A DNA stretch of 64,000 nucleotides from the NCBI GenBank assembly GCA_963714205.1, contig CAVQNQ010000004.1, positions 372,001-436,000 of the forward strand, in the 5' to 3' direction. The stretch is from CAVQNQ01 sp963714205 (GTDB lineage Bacteria > Acidobacteriota > Terriglobia > Bryobacterales > Bryobacteraceae). The notes under the pieces were generated by a model. It was not told the origin of the DNA and did no database searches. It saw nothing but the letters and a program-made list of their open reading frames with translations. The translations under genes were made by a program, and so were the position numbers. Below, one piece after another: positions 9,155 through 17,609 of the stretch (position 1 is the first letter of the stretch; each line of letters begins with the position of its first letter).

Positions 9155-11083
9155 CTGTACTACGTCCTCGACCGGCCGGAGATCACAGACGCAGAGTACG
9201 ACGAGTTAATGCGTAAGCTGCAGCAGCTCGAAGAGCAACATCCCGAGATGGCCAGCGCCGATTCCCCCACCCAGCGCGTGGGCGGAAAACCGCGCGAGGG
9301 CTTCGTCAAAGTGCGCCACAGCTCGCCCATGTTGAGCCTGGACAACGCGCTGAACGAGGGGGATCTGCGGGATTTCGACCGGCGCGTGCGGGAGCTGCTC
9401 GGCGGCGCGCCCTACAGCTACGTGGCCGAGCTGAAGATGGATGGGCTTTCCATGGCCGCGATCTATCGCGAGGCCCGGCTGGTTCAGGCGGTCACCCGAG
9501 GCGATGGCTCGGTGGGCGAGGATGTCACCGAAAACGCGCGCACGATACGTTCCCTGCCGTTGCGGGCCGGGACGGAGATGCCGGCTTTCGAGGCGCGTGG
9601 CGAAGCGGTCATGAACCGTCGCGCGTTCGAGCGGCTGAATGCCGAGCGGGACGAGCGGGGTCTCTCCCGCTTCGCCAACCCGCGCAACGCCGCGGCGGGG
9701 TCGCTGCGGGTGCTGGAACCGCGCATCACGGCTTCCCGGCGCCTGGATTTCTACGCCTATTTTCTGTTGGTGAACGGCCGGCCGGCCCTCGACAGCCACT
9801 GGCAGTCGCTCGAGGAACTGGCGCGCATGGGTTTCAAGGTCAACCCGCACCGCGCGCGCTGCGGGGGCGTGGAGGACGTGCTGGTCTTTTGCGCGGAGTG
9901 GGAGGCGCGCCGCGAAGAGCTTCCCTATGAGATCGACGGCGTGGTGCTCAAAGTGGATTCCATCGAGCAGCAGAGGCTGCTCGGCTACACCGCCAAGGCG
10001 CCCCGCTGGGCGATCGCCTACAAGTACGCCGCCCGGCAGGCGATGACCGTGGTGGAAGGCATCGAGGTACAGGTGGGCCGCACCGGCGCGCTGACCCCCG
10101 TGGCGCGGCTCAAGCCGGTCGAGGTCGGCGGCGTGACGGTTTCGCGGGCCACCCTGCACAACGAGGACGAGATCGCGCGGCTGGGCCTGGAGATCGGCGA
10201 CGAGGTGGTGATCGAGCGCTCCGGTGACGTCATCCCCAGGGTGGTGCGGGTGCATTCGCTGGGATCGTACCGCAAGCCGTTCCACCTGCCGGTCAAGTGC
10301 CCTGTGTGCGGCGGCAAGGTGGTGCGCGAGGAAGGGGAAGCGGCCAGCCGCTGTATCAACACCAACTGTTCGGCGCGGCTGAAGGAATCGATCCTGCATT
10401 TCGCCTCCCGCGGCGTGATGAATATCGACGGGATGGGCGAGGCGCTGGTGGATCAGCTCGTGGACCGCGGCATGGTCGAGAGCGTGGCGGACCTCTACGA
10501 CCTTACCATCGAGAAGCTCCTGACGCTCGAGCGCATGGGCCGGAAATCCGCGGGCAACGTGATCCGCAATATCGAAAACTCCAAGCGGAATCCCCTGCCG
10601 CGCGTCCTCACCGCGCTGGGGATCCGGTTCGTGGGCGAGCGCACGGCGGTCTTCCTGGCGGAGGCCTTCGGCAGCATGGACGCGATCGCGGGAGCGGGCC
10701 TCGGTGAATTGCAGGAGGCCGAAGAAGTGGGACCACGGGTGGCGGAGAGCATTTTCCAGTTCTTCCGCGAGCCCCGCAACCAGGAGCTGGTAGACCGGCT
10801 GCGCGCCGCGGGGCTCGAATTCGCTTACGAATCCAGGCGGCCCAAGGCCGGCCCGCTGAAGGGCTATGTCTTCGTGCTGACCGGGACCCTGGACGCGCTA
10901 AGCCGCGAAGAGGCCCAGCGCCTGATTGAAGCCGCGGGCGGCAAGGTGAGCGGCACGGTGAGCAGGAAGACCAGCTTTGTAGTGGCCGGGCGGGACGCCG
11001 GCTCGAAGCTGGCGAAGGCCCAGCAACTGGAGATACCGGTGCTCACCGAAGAGCAACTGATGGGCATGATCCGCGTGGGCTAG
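9095..11083 (+). CDS. ligA: NAD-dependent DNA ligase LigA
   Basis: A 662-residue enzyme, the usual length, that seals nicks in DNA using NAD+. The N-terminal Ia domain (HEHLYYVLDRPEITDAEYDEL) binds NMN. The adenylated lysine is in AELKMDG at about K114. Then come the OB fold (VGRTGALTPVARL), the four-cysteine zinc finger (CPVCGG...CINTNCS, about 401-424), helix-hairpin-helix repeats (ILHFASRGVMNIDGMGEALV; LTALGIRFVGERTA) and a BRCT domain from about 585 to the end. All expected domains are present, so this should be the essential replicative ligase. ATG at 9095 follows a GGGAG motif six bases away. Confidence 0.98.
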   Translation: MPEPAREIEALRQQLRRHEHLYYVLDRPEITDAEYDELMRKLQQLEEQHPEMASADSPTQRVGGKPREGFVKVRHSSPMLSLDNALNEGDLRDFDRRVRELLGGAPYSYVAELKMDGLSMAAIYREARLVQAVTRGDGSVGEDVTENARTIRSLPLRAGTEMPAFEARGEAVMNRRAFERLNAERDERGLSRFANPRNAAAGSLRVLEPRITASRRLDFYAYFLLVNGRPALDSHWQSLEELARMGFKVNPHRARCGGVEDVLVFCAEWEARREELPYEIDGVVLKVDSIEQQRLLGYTAKAPRWAIAYKYAARQAMTVVEGIEVQVGRTGALTPVARLKPVEVGGVTVSRATLHNEDEIARLGLEIGDEVVIERSGDVIPRVVRVHSLGSYRKPFHLPVKCPVCGGKVVREEGEAASRCINTNCSARLKESILHFASRGVMNIDGMGEALVDQLVDRGMVESVADLYDLTIEKLLTLERMGRKSAGNVIRNIENSKRNPLPRVLTALGIRFVGERTAVFLAEAFGSMDAIAGAGLGELQEAEEVGPRVAESIFQFFREPRNQELVDRLRAAGLEFAYESRRPKAGPLKGYVFVLTGTLDALSREEAQRLIEAAGGKVSGTVSRKTSFVVAGRDAGSKLAKAQQLEIPVLTEEQLMGMIRVG

Positions 11084-11148
11084 CGTGGCACGCGCTGGGG
11101 ATTTTCCCCCGGTCGAACCTCGCGTGCTAACGTGGAGTGTCCCCCACG

Positions 11149-12345
11149 ATGACAATCGACGAGCAACTCAGCTATTTGCGCAAGGGCATGGCGGAGATCA
11201 TCCGCGAAGAGGAGCTTCGCGAACGGCTGGTCCAGTCCGCCCAGACGGGCCGCCCCCTGCGCGTCAAAGCCGGGTTCGACCCCACGGCGCCCGACCTGCA
11301 CCTGGGCCACACGGTCCTGTTACGCAAAATGAAACACTTTCAGGATCTGGGCCATACGGTCATCTTTCTGATCGGGGACGCCACCGGGCTGATCGGCGAC
11401 CCCACCGGCCGCAACCTCACGCGCCCTCCGATGACCCGCGAGGCCATCCAGCAGAACGCGGAAACCTACAAAACCCAGGTATTCAAGATCCTCGACCGGG
11501 AGAAGACCGAGATCCGCTTCAATAGCGACTGGCTCATCCCGATGGCCTACGTGGAGATGGTCCGGCTGTGCTCGAAATACACCGTGGCGCGCCTGCTCGA
11601 ACGCGACGATTTCGCGATGCGATACAAGGAAGGCGTGGCCATTTCGGTGCACGAGCTGCTTTACCCGCTGGCGCAGGCCTACGATTCGGTGGCGCTCGAA
11701 TGCGACATCGAGATGGGCGGCACGGACCAGAAGTTCAACTTGCTGGTGGGCCGCGAGATCCAGAGGGATTACGGCCAGCCGCCGCAGATCGTGGCCACTA
11801 CACCGCTGCTCGAGGGCATCGATGGCGTGAACAAGATGTCCAAATCGCTGGGCAACTACATCGGGATCGCCGAGCCGCCCGAGGTGATGTTCCGCAAGGT
11901 AATGCAGATCAGCGACGATCTGATGTGGCGCTACTACGAGTTGCTGACGGACAAGAGCCTGGCGGAGATCGCCGCGCTGCGCGCCGCCGCGCACCCCATG
12001 GAGGCCAAGATCGCGCTGGGCAAGGCGATCGTGGCGGATTTCCATTCCGATGAAGAAGCCGCGCGGGCGGCGGAGGTATTCAATAGCGTGGTGCGCCGCG
12101 GCGAGATTCCCGCGGATATGGCCGAGGCTTCCATGCCGGCCGGGGCGCGCACGGCGGCGGGCATCCGGGTGGCGAAATTGCTGGCGGGGGTGGGGCTGGC
12201 GGAATCGGTGAGCGACGCGACCCGCAAGATCGGCGCGGGTGCAGTCGAGATCAACGGTGAGCGGGTCAGGGAGCTGACCATCGCGGACCCCGGCGGGGCC
12301 CTGGTGATCCGGGCCGGCAAGAACTGGCGCAGAGTTTCGCCGTGA
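11149..12345 (+). CDS. tyrS: Tyrosyl-tRNA synthetase
   Basis: A 398-residue class I aminoacyl-tRNA synthetase that charges tRNA-Tyr. The start is set at ATG 11149, not the GTG four codons upstream, because GGAG at 11133-11136 is well spaced for the ATG and touches the GTG. The HIGH motif appears as HLGH (51-54), after AGFDPTAPDL. The KMSKS motif is KMSKS at about 229-233. The tyrosine-binding motif QAYDSVAL and the conserved MGGTDQKFNLLVGR are clear. A C-terminal S4 RNA-binding domain runs from about 335 on (VRKIGAGAVEINGERV-like pattern). Size and order fit the TyrRS type with an S4 tail. The end overlaps folP by four bases. Confidence 0.97.
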   Translation: MTIDEQLSYLRKGMAEIIREEELRERLVQSAQTGRPLRVKAGFDPTAPDLHLGHTVLLRKMKHFQDLGHTVIFLIGDATGLIGDPTGRNLTRPPMTREAIQQNAETYKTQVFKILDREKTEIRFNSDWLIPMAYVEMVRLCSKYTVARLLERDDFAMRYKEGVAISVHELLYPLAQAYDSVALECDIEMGGTDQKFNLLVGREIQRDYGQPPQIVATTPLLEGIDGVNKMSKSLGNYIGIAEPPEVMFRKVMQISDDLMWRYYELLTDKSLAEIAALRAAAHPMEAKIALGKAIVADFHSDEEAARAAEVFNSVVRRGEIPADMAEASMPAGARTAAGIRVAKLLAGVGLAESVSDATRKIGAGAVEINGERVRELTIADPGGALVIRAGKNWRRVSP

Positions 12346-13184
12346 GAAAGCTCTATTACTGGAAGGTCCGGCAGCGCGAGATCCAACTGGGCGAGCGCAC
12401 GGCCATCATGGGTGTGATTAACGTCACGCCGGATTCGTTTTCCGACGCCGGCAAGTACAACGATCCGGACCGCGCTTTCGCCCGCGCCCTGGAACTGGAA
12501 GCGCAGGGCGCCGATATTCTGGACATCGGCGCCGAATCCACGCGGCCCGGATCGCCCCGTATCGCAGTGGCGGAAGAGATGCGGCGGCTGATTCCGGTTC
12601 TGAAGCGCCTCAAAGACCGTCTGACGATCCCCGTGTCGGTGGATACGTACAAGGCCGAGGTGGCCGAGCGCGCGCTGGAGCTGGGGGTCGAGGTCATCAA
12701 CGACCCCTCCGGGCTGACCTTCGAACCGCATCTGGCCCGTGTGGTTTCAAACCACGACGCCGGCCTGGTTTTGAACCACATGCGGGGAAGGCCCGAGACA
12801 TGGGCCAAGCTCGGCCCCATGCCCGACCCGGTCGGGGTCATCGTGCGCGATCTGGAGGCGAGCGTCAGCCGCACGCGCAATGTGGGGATCGACCGGAGCC
12901 GCCTGGTGATCGATCCGGGCCTCGGGTTCGGCAAGCGTAAGGAGCAAAATCTACTGATTCTGGACCATCTTTCGGCGCTGGCCAGTCTCGATCTTCCAAT
13001 CCTCGTGGGACCCTCGCGCAAGCACTTCGTGGCGCGCGCGGAGCCGCAGGATACCCTCTGCGCCACGGCCGCGGCGGTTACGGCGGCGGTATTGGCGGGA
13101 GCGCACATCGTCCGCGTGCACGATGTCCGCGAGATGCGCGCCGCCACGGACGTGGCGGACGAGATTCTGCGCACGCGGGCTTGA
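12342..13184 (+). CDS. folP: Dihydropteroate synthase
   Basis: 280 residues, catalysing the joining of p-aminobenzoate to dihydropterin pyrophosphate in folate synthesis. Visible motifs are MGVINVTPDSFSDAG, GADILDIGAESTRPG, VSVDTYKAEV, VINDPSG and IDPGLGFGKRKEQN, followed by a final IVRVHDVREM that supplies the last phosphate-binding residues. The start is GTG, which shares the bases GTGA with the tyrS stop, a classic coupling overlap. The gene carries a good -10 sequence for greA just after its own stop. Confidence 0.96.
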   Translation: MRKLYYWKVRQREIQLGERTAIMGVINVTPDSFSDAGKYNDPDRAFARALELEAQGADILDIGAESTRPGSPRIAVAEEMRRLIPVLKRLKDRLTIPVSVDTYKAEVAERALELGVEVINDPSGLTFEPHLARVVSNHDAGLVLNHMRGRPETWAKLGPMPDPVGVIVRDLEASVSRTRNVGIDRSRLVIDPGLGFGKRKEQNLLILDHLSALASLDLPILVGPSRKHFVARAEPQDTLCATAAAVTAAVLAGAHIVRVHDVREMRAATDVADEILRTRA

Positions 13185-13206
13185 GTGGCCGGGCGGCCAT
13201 CTCCGG

Positions 13207-13212
13207 TATAAT
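13207..13212 (+). promoter_or_regulatory. Consensus -10 box (TATAAT) ahead of greA
   Basis: A perfect TATAAT lies 28 nt before the greA ATG at 13241. A TTGAGT at 13181-13186 could be the -35, but the spacer would be 20 nt, longer than optimal. It suggests greA has its own promoter besides any read-through from folP. Confidence 0.5.
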
Positions 13213-13240
13213 AGTCACCTGTGGGAGCGATCCCCGTTCG

Positions 13241-13711
13241 ATGACTGACATCAAGAAAAAGCTGCAGGACGAGATCGCCGTGCTCGAACACGAGCTGCAC
13301 GTGGAACTGCCCAAGGAAATCCTGAAAGCCAGAGCCCACGGGGACCTCAGTGAAAACGCGGAGTATCATGCCGCCAAGGAGCGACAGGGTTTCGTCAACG
13401 CCCGCCTGAACCAGCTTAAGAAGCGGGTGGCCGAGATGTCGATGGTGGACTTCTCGAAGATACCGCATGACAAGGCGGGGCTCGGCTCGACCGTCGTGGT
13501 GCTGGACACTAAGCGCGACGAAGAGTTGACCTATTATCTGGTCACCACGGAGGAGGCCGACGCGGCCAACGGCAAAATCTCCACCACCAGCCCGATCGGC
13601 CGCGCGCTGCTGGGCAAAACGGTGGGAGACGAGGTCCGCGTGCAGAGCCCCGGAGGCCTCAAGGAACTCGAGATTCTGCGGCTGACCACCATTCACGATG
13701 CGGTCGAGTAA
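13241..13711 (+). CDS. greA: Transcription elongation factor GreA
   Basis: 156 residues, close to the usual 158, when started at ATG 13241 (MTDIKKKLQDE). It rescues backtracked RNA polymerase by stimulating transcript cleavage through the secondary channel. The N-terminal coiled coil contains the acidic tip DLSENAEYHAAKERQ, with the Asp/Glu pair needed for activity, and the C-terminal FKBP-like domain contains TTSPIGRALLGKTVGDEVRVQSPGG-type residues. A longer in-frame extension upstream lies in the folP tail and promoter and is unlikely to be translated. Confidence 0.96.
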   Translation: MTDIKKKLQDEIAVLEHELHVELPKEILKARAHGDLSENAEYHAAKERQGFVNARLNQLKKRVAEMSMVDFSKIPHDKAGLGSTVVVLDTKRDEELTYYLVTTEEADAANGKISTTSPIGRALLGKTVGDEVRVQSPGGLKELEILRLTTIHDAVE

Positions 13712-13714
13712 GGT

Positions 13715-14380
13715 ATGACCGTTACCGGTGGGATCGGGAGAGCTTGCGGCGCGATCATAGACCGGATCGTGCGCTGGCTGGCGCTTTCCCGAATTCATCC
13801 CAACGTGCTGACGTTCGTCGGTCTGCTCATCAACATCTGGGCCGCGTGGCTGTTTGCGCGCGCGGGATCCGGTTCCCTGGACCCGGCCGTGGATTTCCGC
13901 TGGGCGGGCGTGGTGGTGATCTGCGCCGGCTTGTTCGACATGGTGGATGGGCGGGTGGCGCGGGCCACCAGCCGGGTGACGCGCTTCGGCGGCTTCTTCG
14001 ATTCGGTGGTCGACCGCTACTCTGACCTGGCGCTGTTCATGGGGCTGCTGGTCTACTACGCTTCCATCAACCGCTTCTTCTACATCGTGCTCACCGCCGT
14101 GGTGATGACCGGCTCGGTGATGGTGAGCTACACGCGCGCGCGCGCCGAGAACACCATTCCCAAGTGCAAGGTGGGTTTTCTCGAGCGGCCCGAGCGCGTG
14201 GTACTGATCATCATCGGGGCGCTGTTCAACCGCATGGCCGCGGTGTTGTGGGTCATCGCGGTGCTCTCGAATCTCACGGTGATTCACCGCATGATTTACA
14301 CCTGGCGGGAAGCCGAACGCCTGGAAGACGCACAGTTGCGCGCGGTGAAAGAGACGGTCGAAGCGAAGCGGCCGGATTGA
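13715..14380 (+). CDS. CDP-alcohol phosphatidyltransferase family protein
   Basis: A 221-residue integral membrane enzyme. The signature D-x2-D-G-x2-A-R-x8-G-x3-D-x3-D is complete: D75, D78-G79, A82-R83, G92, D96 and D100. About six hydrophobic segments surround it. The family transfers a phosphatidyl group from CDP-diacylglycerol to an alcohol such as glycerol phosphate, serine or inositol. Which alcohol is used here cannot be read; the size is also compatible with phosphatidylinositol phosphate synthase-like members. It begins three bases after greA on the same strand and may be cotranscribed with it. It is convergent with acpS. Confidence 0.88.
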   Translation: MTVTGGIGRACGAIIDRIVRWLALSRIHPNVLTFVGLLINIWAAWLFARAGSGSLDPAVDFRWAGVVVICAGLFDMVDGRVARATSRVTRFGGFFDSVVDRYSDLALFMGLLVYYASINRFFYIVLTAVVMTGSVMVSYTRARAENTIPKCKVGFLERPERVVLIIIGALFNRMAAVLWVIAVLSNLTVIHRMIYTWREAERLEDAQLRAVKETVEAKRPD

Positions 14381-14388
14381 GCCGGTTC

Positions 14389-14766
14389 CTAATCCTCCAG
14401 AATCACGTGCGCCATGCCCAGTTCGGCGGTGTGCGTGAGCGAAAGCGAGATGCCGCGCACGCCCAGCTTTTCCGCCACCCGCGCGGCCACGCCGTGCAGC
14501 TTCAGCGTGGGACGGCCGGAGGGCAGGTTGGCGACCTCGAAATCCTGCCACGTCACCCCGCGCCGCCAGCCGGTGCCGATGGCCTTCATGCCCGCCTCCT
14601 TGGCGGCGAAGCGCGCCGCGTACCGCTCGAAGCGGTTGGCTTTGCGTTCCACATAGGCGATCTCGGCGGGGGTGAAGATGCGCTCGACGAATTTCGCGCC
14701 GAAGCGCGCGATGGCAGCGCGGATGCGCGGCACCTCGGCCAGATCCACGCCGGTTCCAACGATCAT
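14389..14766 (-). CDS. acpS: Holo-[acyl-carrier-protein] synthase
   Basis: A 125-residue enzyme that transfers 4'-phosphopantetheine from CoA to a serine of acyl carrier protein. Motifs MIVGTGVDLAEVPRI at the N-terminus and RFAAKEAGMKAIGTGW in the middle hold the Mg-binding Asp and Glu; SLTHTAELGMA closes the active site. Length is typical. It starts with ATG overlapping the nikR stop by four bases, so it is the distal gene of a nikR-acpS pair, an unusual partnership for a fatty-acid housekeeping gene. Confidence 0.95.
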   Translation of the reverse strand: MIVGTGVDLAEVPRIRAAIARFGAKFVERIFTPAEIAYVERKANRFERYAARFAAKEAGMKAIGTGWRRGVTWQDFEVANLPSGRPTLKLHGVAARVAEKLGVRGISLSLTHTAELGMAHVILED

Positions 14767-15182
14767 TTCAACTCCACACCCGTGGTGGTGATCGTAAGGC
14801 GGCCGTGCTTGACGCCCTTGGTGCTGATGAGGACGTCGGCCACCCGGGTAACATCCCCGGCGCGGCCGCGGACCACCAGAACCTCCAGGCAGTTATCGTG
14901 GTCCAGGTGGACGTGCAGGGTGGAGAGGATGGAGTGATGGAATTCGTGCTGGATGGCGGTGAGCTTCTCGTTGAGCAGGCGCACGTGATGATCGTACACC
15001 AAGGTAACGGTGCCCACCACCTGGCTTTCCGGCGATTCCCAGGTCTTCTCGACCAGTTCGTCGCGAATCAGGTCACGAAAGGCCTCGGAGCGGTTGGTGT
15101 AGCCGCGCTCGGCGATCAGGCGGTCGAACCTCTCGAGTAACTCATCATCGATGGCCACGCCGATGCGGCTCAGCTCGCCCAT
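14763..15182 (-). CDS. nikR: Nickel-responsive ribbon-helix-helix regulator NikR
   Basis: A 139-residue repressor. Residues 1-50 form the ribbon-helix-helix DNA-binding domain (SRIGVAIDDELLERFDRLI, then NRSEAFRDLIRDELVE). The C-terminal ACT-like domain has the four nickel ligands at the right spacing: H79, H90, H92 and C98 (in TLHVHLDHDNCLEV), matching H76, H87, H89 and C95 of E. coli NikR. With nickel bound it should repress the divergent transporter genes, which begin only 73 bp away, through the palindrome between them. Confidence 0.95.
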   Translation of the reverse strand: MGELSRIGVAIDDELLERFDRLIAERGYTNRSEAFRDLIRDELVEKTWESPESQVVGTVTLVYDHHVRLLNEKLTAIQHEFHHSILSTLHVHLDHDNCLEVLVVRGRAGDVTRVADVLISTKGVKHGRLTITTTGVELK

Positions 15183-15215
15183 GCGTAAACAATGGTAGCA
15201 CCGGGGATTCCTGTA

Positions 15216-15242
15216 GTGGCACGATCATTGCAATCGTGCTAC
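15216..15242. promoter_or_regulatory. Palindrome between nikR and nikMN, likely NikR operator
   Basis: GTGGCACGAT (15216-15225) is matched by ATCGTGCTAC (15233-15242), whose reverse complement is GTAGCACGAT, so nine of ten positions are symmetric around a 7-nt centre. It is the only clear palindrome in the 73-bp divergent spacer. The outer halves GTGGCAC and GTGCTAC resemble GTGNNAC-type half-sites reported for some non-enterobacterial NikR proteins. Role inferred from position. Confidence 0.6.
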
Positions 15243-15255
15243 CGTAGGGTCAGCC

Positions 15256-16164
15256 GTGCATATACCGGATGGATTCCTGGCGACACCGGTGTGGGCCACA
15301 CTGGACGCCGCCGCAGTCCCGGCCGTGGGATACGTGGCGCGCCGCGCGCAGCGGGGCTTCGAAGACGCTCGGGTGCCGCTGTTGGGGGTCATGGGCGCGT
15401 TCGTTTTCGCCGCCCAGATGATCAATTTTCCGGTGGGCATAGGCACCACGGGCCACCTGGTGGGCGGCGCGCTGCTGGCCTGCACGCTGGGGCCGGCCCC
15501 GGCGGCGGTGGTGATGTGCGCCATCCTGACCATTCAGGCGCTGGTCTTCCAGGACGGCGGGATTCTGGCTCTGGGCGCCAACATCGTCAACATGGCCCTG
15601 ATGGGAGTGCTGGCTGGATACTTGCCGTTTTATCTGTGGGGCGGCGGCGGACGGCGGCGCTGGGCGATTTTCGCCGGCGGGACGCTATCCGTGCTGGTGA
15701 GCGCAGTGCTTGCGCTGGCCGAACTGCTGATCTCGGGCGTTCGCATGCCGTCCGGGGTGCTGGGCGTTTCGCTGGCGCTGTTCCTGGTTTCGGCGCTCCT
15801 GGAGGGCGCCATAACCATGGCGGTGGTGCAGGCGCTGGAGGCCATCCAGCCCGGCTTCGTGCGCCGGCCGGCGGCGGCGCGTTCCCGGGTGCGTGGAGCG
15901 GTGGCGCTGGTGGCCGTGCTGCTGGCGGCGGTGGGCGTTCTGTTCGCCTCCACGGCGCCGGACGGCATCGAACGGCTGGCCATGCAGACGGGCATCTCGG
16001 CCCGCGCTCAAGCGCTATTGATCACGCCTTTCGCCGGTTACGAGACCGCCTTTGTGGCCTCGGGGTGGATGCGCAAGGCCAGCGCCGGGATCGCGGGGCT
16101 GGTGTTGATCTATGGCGTGTGCCTGCTGATCGGGCGCGCAGCCGCGCGGCACAGGAGCGCCTGA
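15256..16164 (+). CDS. nikMN: Nickel/cobalt ECF transporter S component, NikM fused to a NikN-like (PDGLE) domain
   Basis: A 302-residue membrane protein starting at GTG with MHIPDGFL. In this family the free N-terminus and His2 bind the metal, so the start must be exactly here. Several helices follow, including INFPVGIGTTGHLVGG, which carries another metal-binding His. After residue 205 a transmembrane segment and STAPDGIERLA mark the PDGLE domain, which is often a separate NikN/CbiN protein. It captures Ni2+ or Co2+ for import with the NikQ and NikO subunits downstream. The divergent nikR supports nickel as the substrate. NikQ starts just after its stop. Confidence 0.92.
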   Translation: MHIPDGFLATPVWATLDAAAVPAVGYVARRAQRGFEDARVPLLGVMGAFVFAAQMINFPVGIGTTGHLVGGALLACTLGPAPAAVVMCAILTIQALVFQDGGILALGANIVNMALMGVLAGYLPFYLWGGGGRRRWAIFAGGTLSVLVSAVLALAELLISGVRMPSGVLGVSLALFLVSALLEGAITMAVVQALEAIQPGFVRRPAAARSRVRGAVALVAVLLAAVGVLFASTAPDGIERLAMQTGISARAQALLITPFAGYETAFVASGWMRKASAGIAGLVLIYGVCLLIGRAAARHRSA

Positions 16165-16165
16165 A

Positions 16166-16885
16166 TTGCACCACGTGGTGCTGGAACGGTGGAGCCGCGG
16201 CGCGAGCCCGCTGCACCGGCGTGATGCGCGCGCCAAGATCGCGGGGCTGCTGGTATTCCTGGTAGTCACGGCCACCGCGCACCGGGCCCTGGCGGAGGTG
16301 GCGGCGGGGCTGGCGCTCCTGCTGATTGCGGCCGCTATCTGGGCCCGCCTGCCGGTGGCCGGCGCGCTGGCCCGCGCGGCCCTGGTATTGCCCTTCTCGC
16401 TGGTATTCGCGGCCGTCTGCTGGCTGGCCGGCGATCCGGCGCGAGGCCTGGCACTGGCGATCAAGAGTTATCTTTCCGCGCTGGCGGTGCTGCTCCTGGT
16501 CGCCACCACGCCGCTGCCCGCTCTGCTCAGCGGGCTGGAGTCCATGGGTGCGCCGCGCTTCCTGCTGATGGTGGCGCAGTTTTTGTACCGGTACCTGTTT
16601 GTGATTTCGGAAGAGGCGCAACACATGCGCATCGCGGCGGCCTCGCGCGGCGCCACACGGAGCGGACTGGGCGCATTTCGAGCGGCCGCGGGAGCGCTCG
16701 CGGTCCTGTTCGCGCGCTCCTACCAGCGCGCCGAAGAGATCCATCGAGGCATGCTGGCGCGCGGCTTCACGGGCCAGCTTCGGACTTTGGCCGTGCCGCG
16801 CTTCCGGGCGGCGGACGGAATCTTCGCGGCGCTGGCGGCACTGGCGCCGATTGTCGTGCGGGTGGCCGTCGAGAGGATGGTCTGA
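16166..16885 (+). CDS. nikQ: ECF transporter T component NikQ/CbiQ
   Basis: 239 residues, with four to five hydrophobic helices and the two coupling Ala-Arg-Gly-type motifs of EcfT proteins (AAASRGATR and MLARGF), which dock on the ATPases. TTG at 16166 is chosen because AGGAG at 16152-16156 is correctly spaced and the family start HHVVLERW-SRG-SPLHRRDARAK follows directly; the next start, GTG at 16175, would lose three residues. It overlaps the ATPase gene by one base (TGATG). Confidence 0.92.
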   Translation: MHHVVLERWSRGASPLHRRDARAKIAGLLVFLVVTATAHRALAEVAAGLALLLIAAAIWARLPVAGALARAALVLPFSLVFAAVCWLAGDPARGLALAIKSYLSALAVLLLVATTPLPALLSGLESMGAPRFLLMVAQFLYRYLFVISEEAQHMRIAAASRGATRSGLGAFRAAAGALAVLFARSYQRAEEIHRGMLARGFTGQLRTLAVPRFRAADGIFAALAALAPIVVRVAVERMV

Positions 16886-17589
16886 TGGCGCCCCTGGTGG
16901 AGGTGCGCAACCTGCGATATCGCTACGAGGACGGCACCTGCGCGCTGAGAGGCGTCGATTTCCGTCTCGAGGAAAGCGAAGCCGTGGCGCTGCTGGGCGC
17001 TAACGGCAGCGGCAAGACTACCTTCGTCATGCACCTGAACGGACTGCTGGCGGGCGAGGGCGACGTGGAGGTTTGCGGACTGGCGGTCAATAAAGAGAAC
17101 CTCCCGACCATCCGCCGCAAAGTAGGGATGGTGTTTCAGGATTCCGAGAGCCAGCTCTTCATGCCGACCGTGCTCGAAGACGTCGCCTTCGGACCGCTGA
17201 ATCGCGGAGCCAGCCCGGCTGAAGCCGTCAAGAGAGCCACCGCCGCATTAGCCACCACCGGGATGGCCGCGGCCGCCGGACGCGCGCCCTATCACTTGAG
17301 CGCGGGCGAGAAGAAACGCGTGGCCATCGCCGGAATTCTGGCAACCGACCCCGAGATCCTGGTGCTCGACGAACCTACAACGTTTCTCGACCCACCCGGC
17401 CAATGCGCCCTAGCGGAACTTCTGAGCGGTCTGCCGCAGGCCAAGATCGTGGTGACCCACAACATACGTTTCGCCCAGGCGCTCTGCACTCGCGCCGTCT
17501 TCTTTCAGGCCGGAAGAATCGCGGCGGAAGGTTCCGTCGCCGGCCTGGTTACCCGCTTCGGGTGGGATTTTGCCCTGAGTCGCAAGTAA
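16885..17589 (+). CDS. nikO: ECF transporter ATP-binding protein NikO/CbiO
   Basis: A 234-residue ABC ATPase. Walker A is GANGSGKT (38-45), the Q-loop is VFQDSESQLFMPTV with the ECF-typical SQLF, the signature is LSAGEKKR (about 137-144), and Walker B is ILVLDEPT (about 157-164). The switch His appears in KIVVTHNIRFA. It lacks the longer C-terminal extension of many CbiO proteins. As the only ATPase in the module it should form a homodimer that powers nickel uptake with NikQ and NikMN. The gene is convergent with the small protein at 17610. Confidence 0.94.
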   Translation: MAPLVEVRNLRYRYEDGTCALRGVDFRLEESEAVALLGANGSGKTTFVMHLNGLLAGEGDVEVCGLAVNKENLPTIRRKVGMVFQDSESQLFMPTVLEDVAFGPLNRGASPAEAVKRATAALATTGMAAAAGRAPYHLSAGEKKRVAIAGILATDPEILVLDEPTTFLDPPGQCALAELLSGLPQAKIVVTHNIRFAQALCTRAVFFQAGRIAAEGSVAGLVTRFGWDFALSRK

Positions 17590-17609
17590 GCGAGACGGTA
17601 CGAACGGCT

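Noticed and set aside
11084..11148. T-box riboswitch before tyrS.
   Set aside because: Only 65 bases lie between ligA and tyrS, too short for a T-box leader, and no T-box word is seen.
1815..14551. Long open frames antisense to ligA, tyrS, folP, greA and the MEMO gene (for example on the minus strand across 1815-3569, 9206-10399 and 12356-14551).
   Set aside because: They are Arg/His/Gln/Ala-rich, carry no motif, and lie opposite clear conserved genes. High GC makes stops rare on the other strand.
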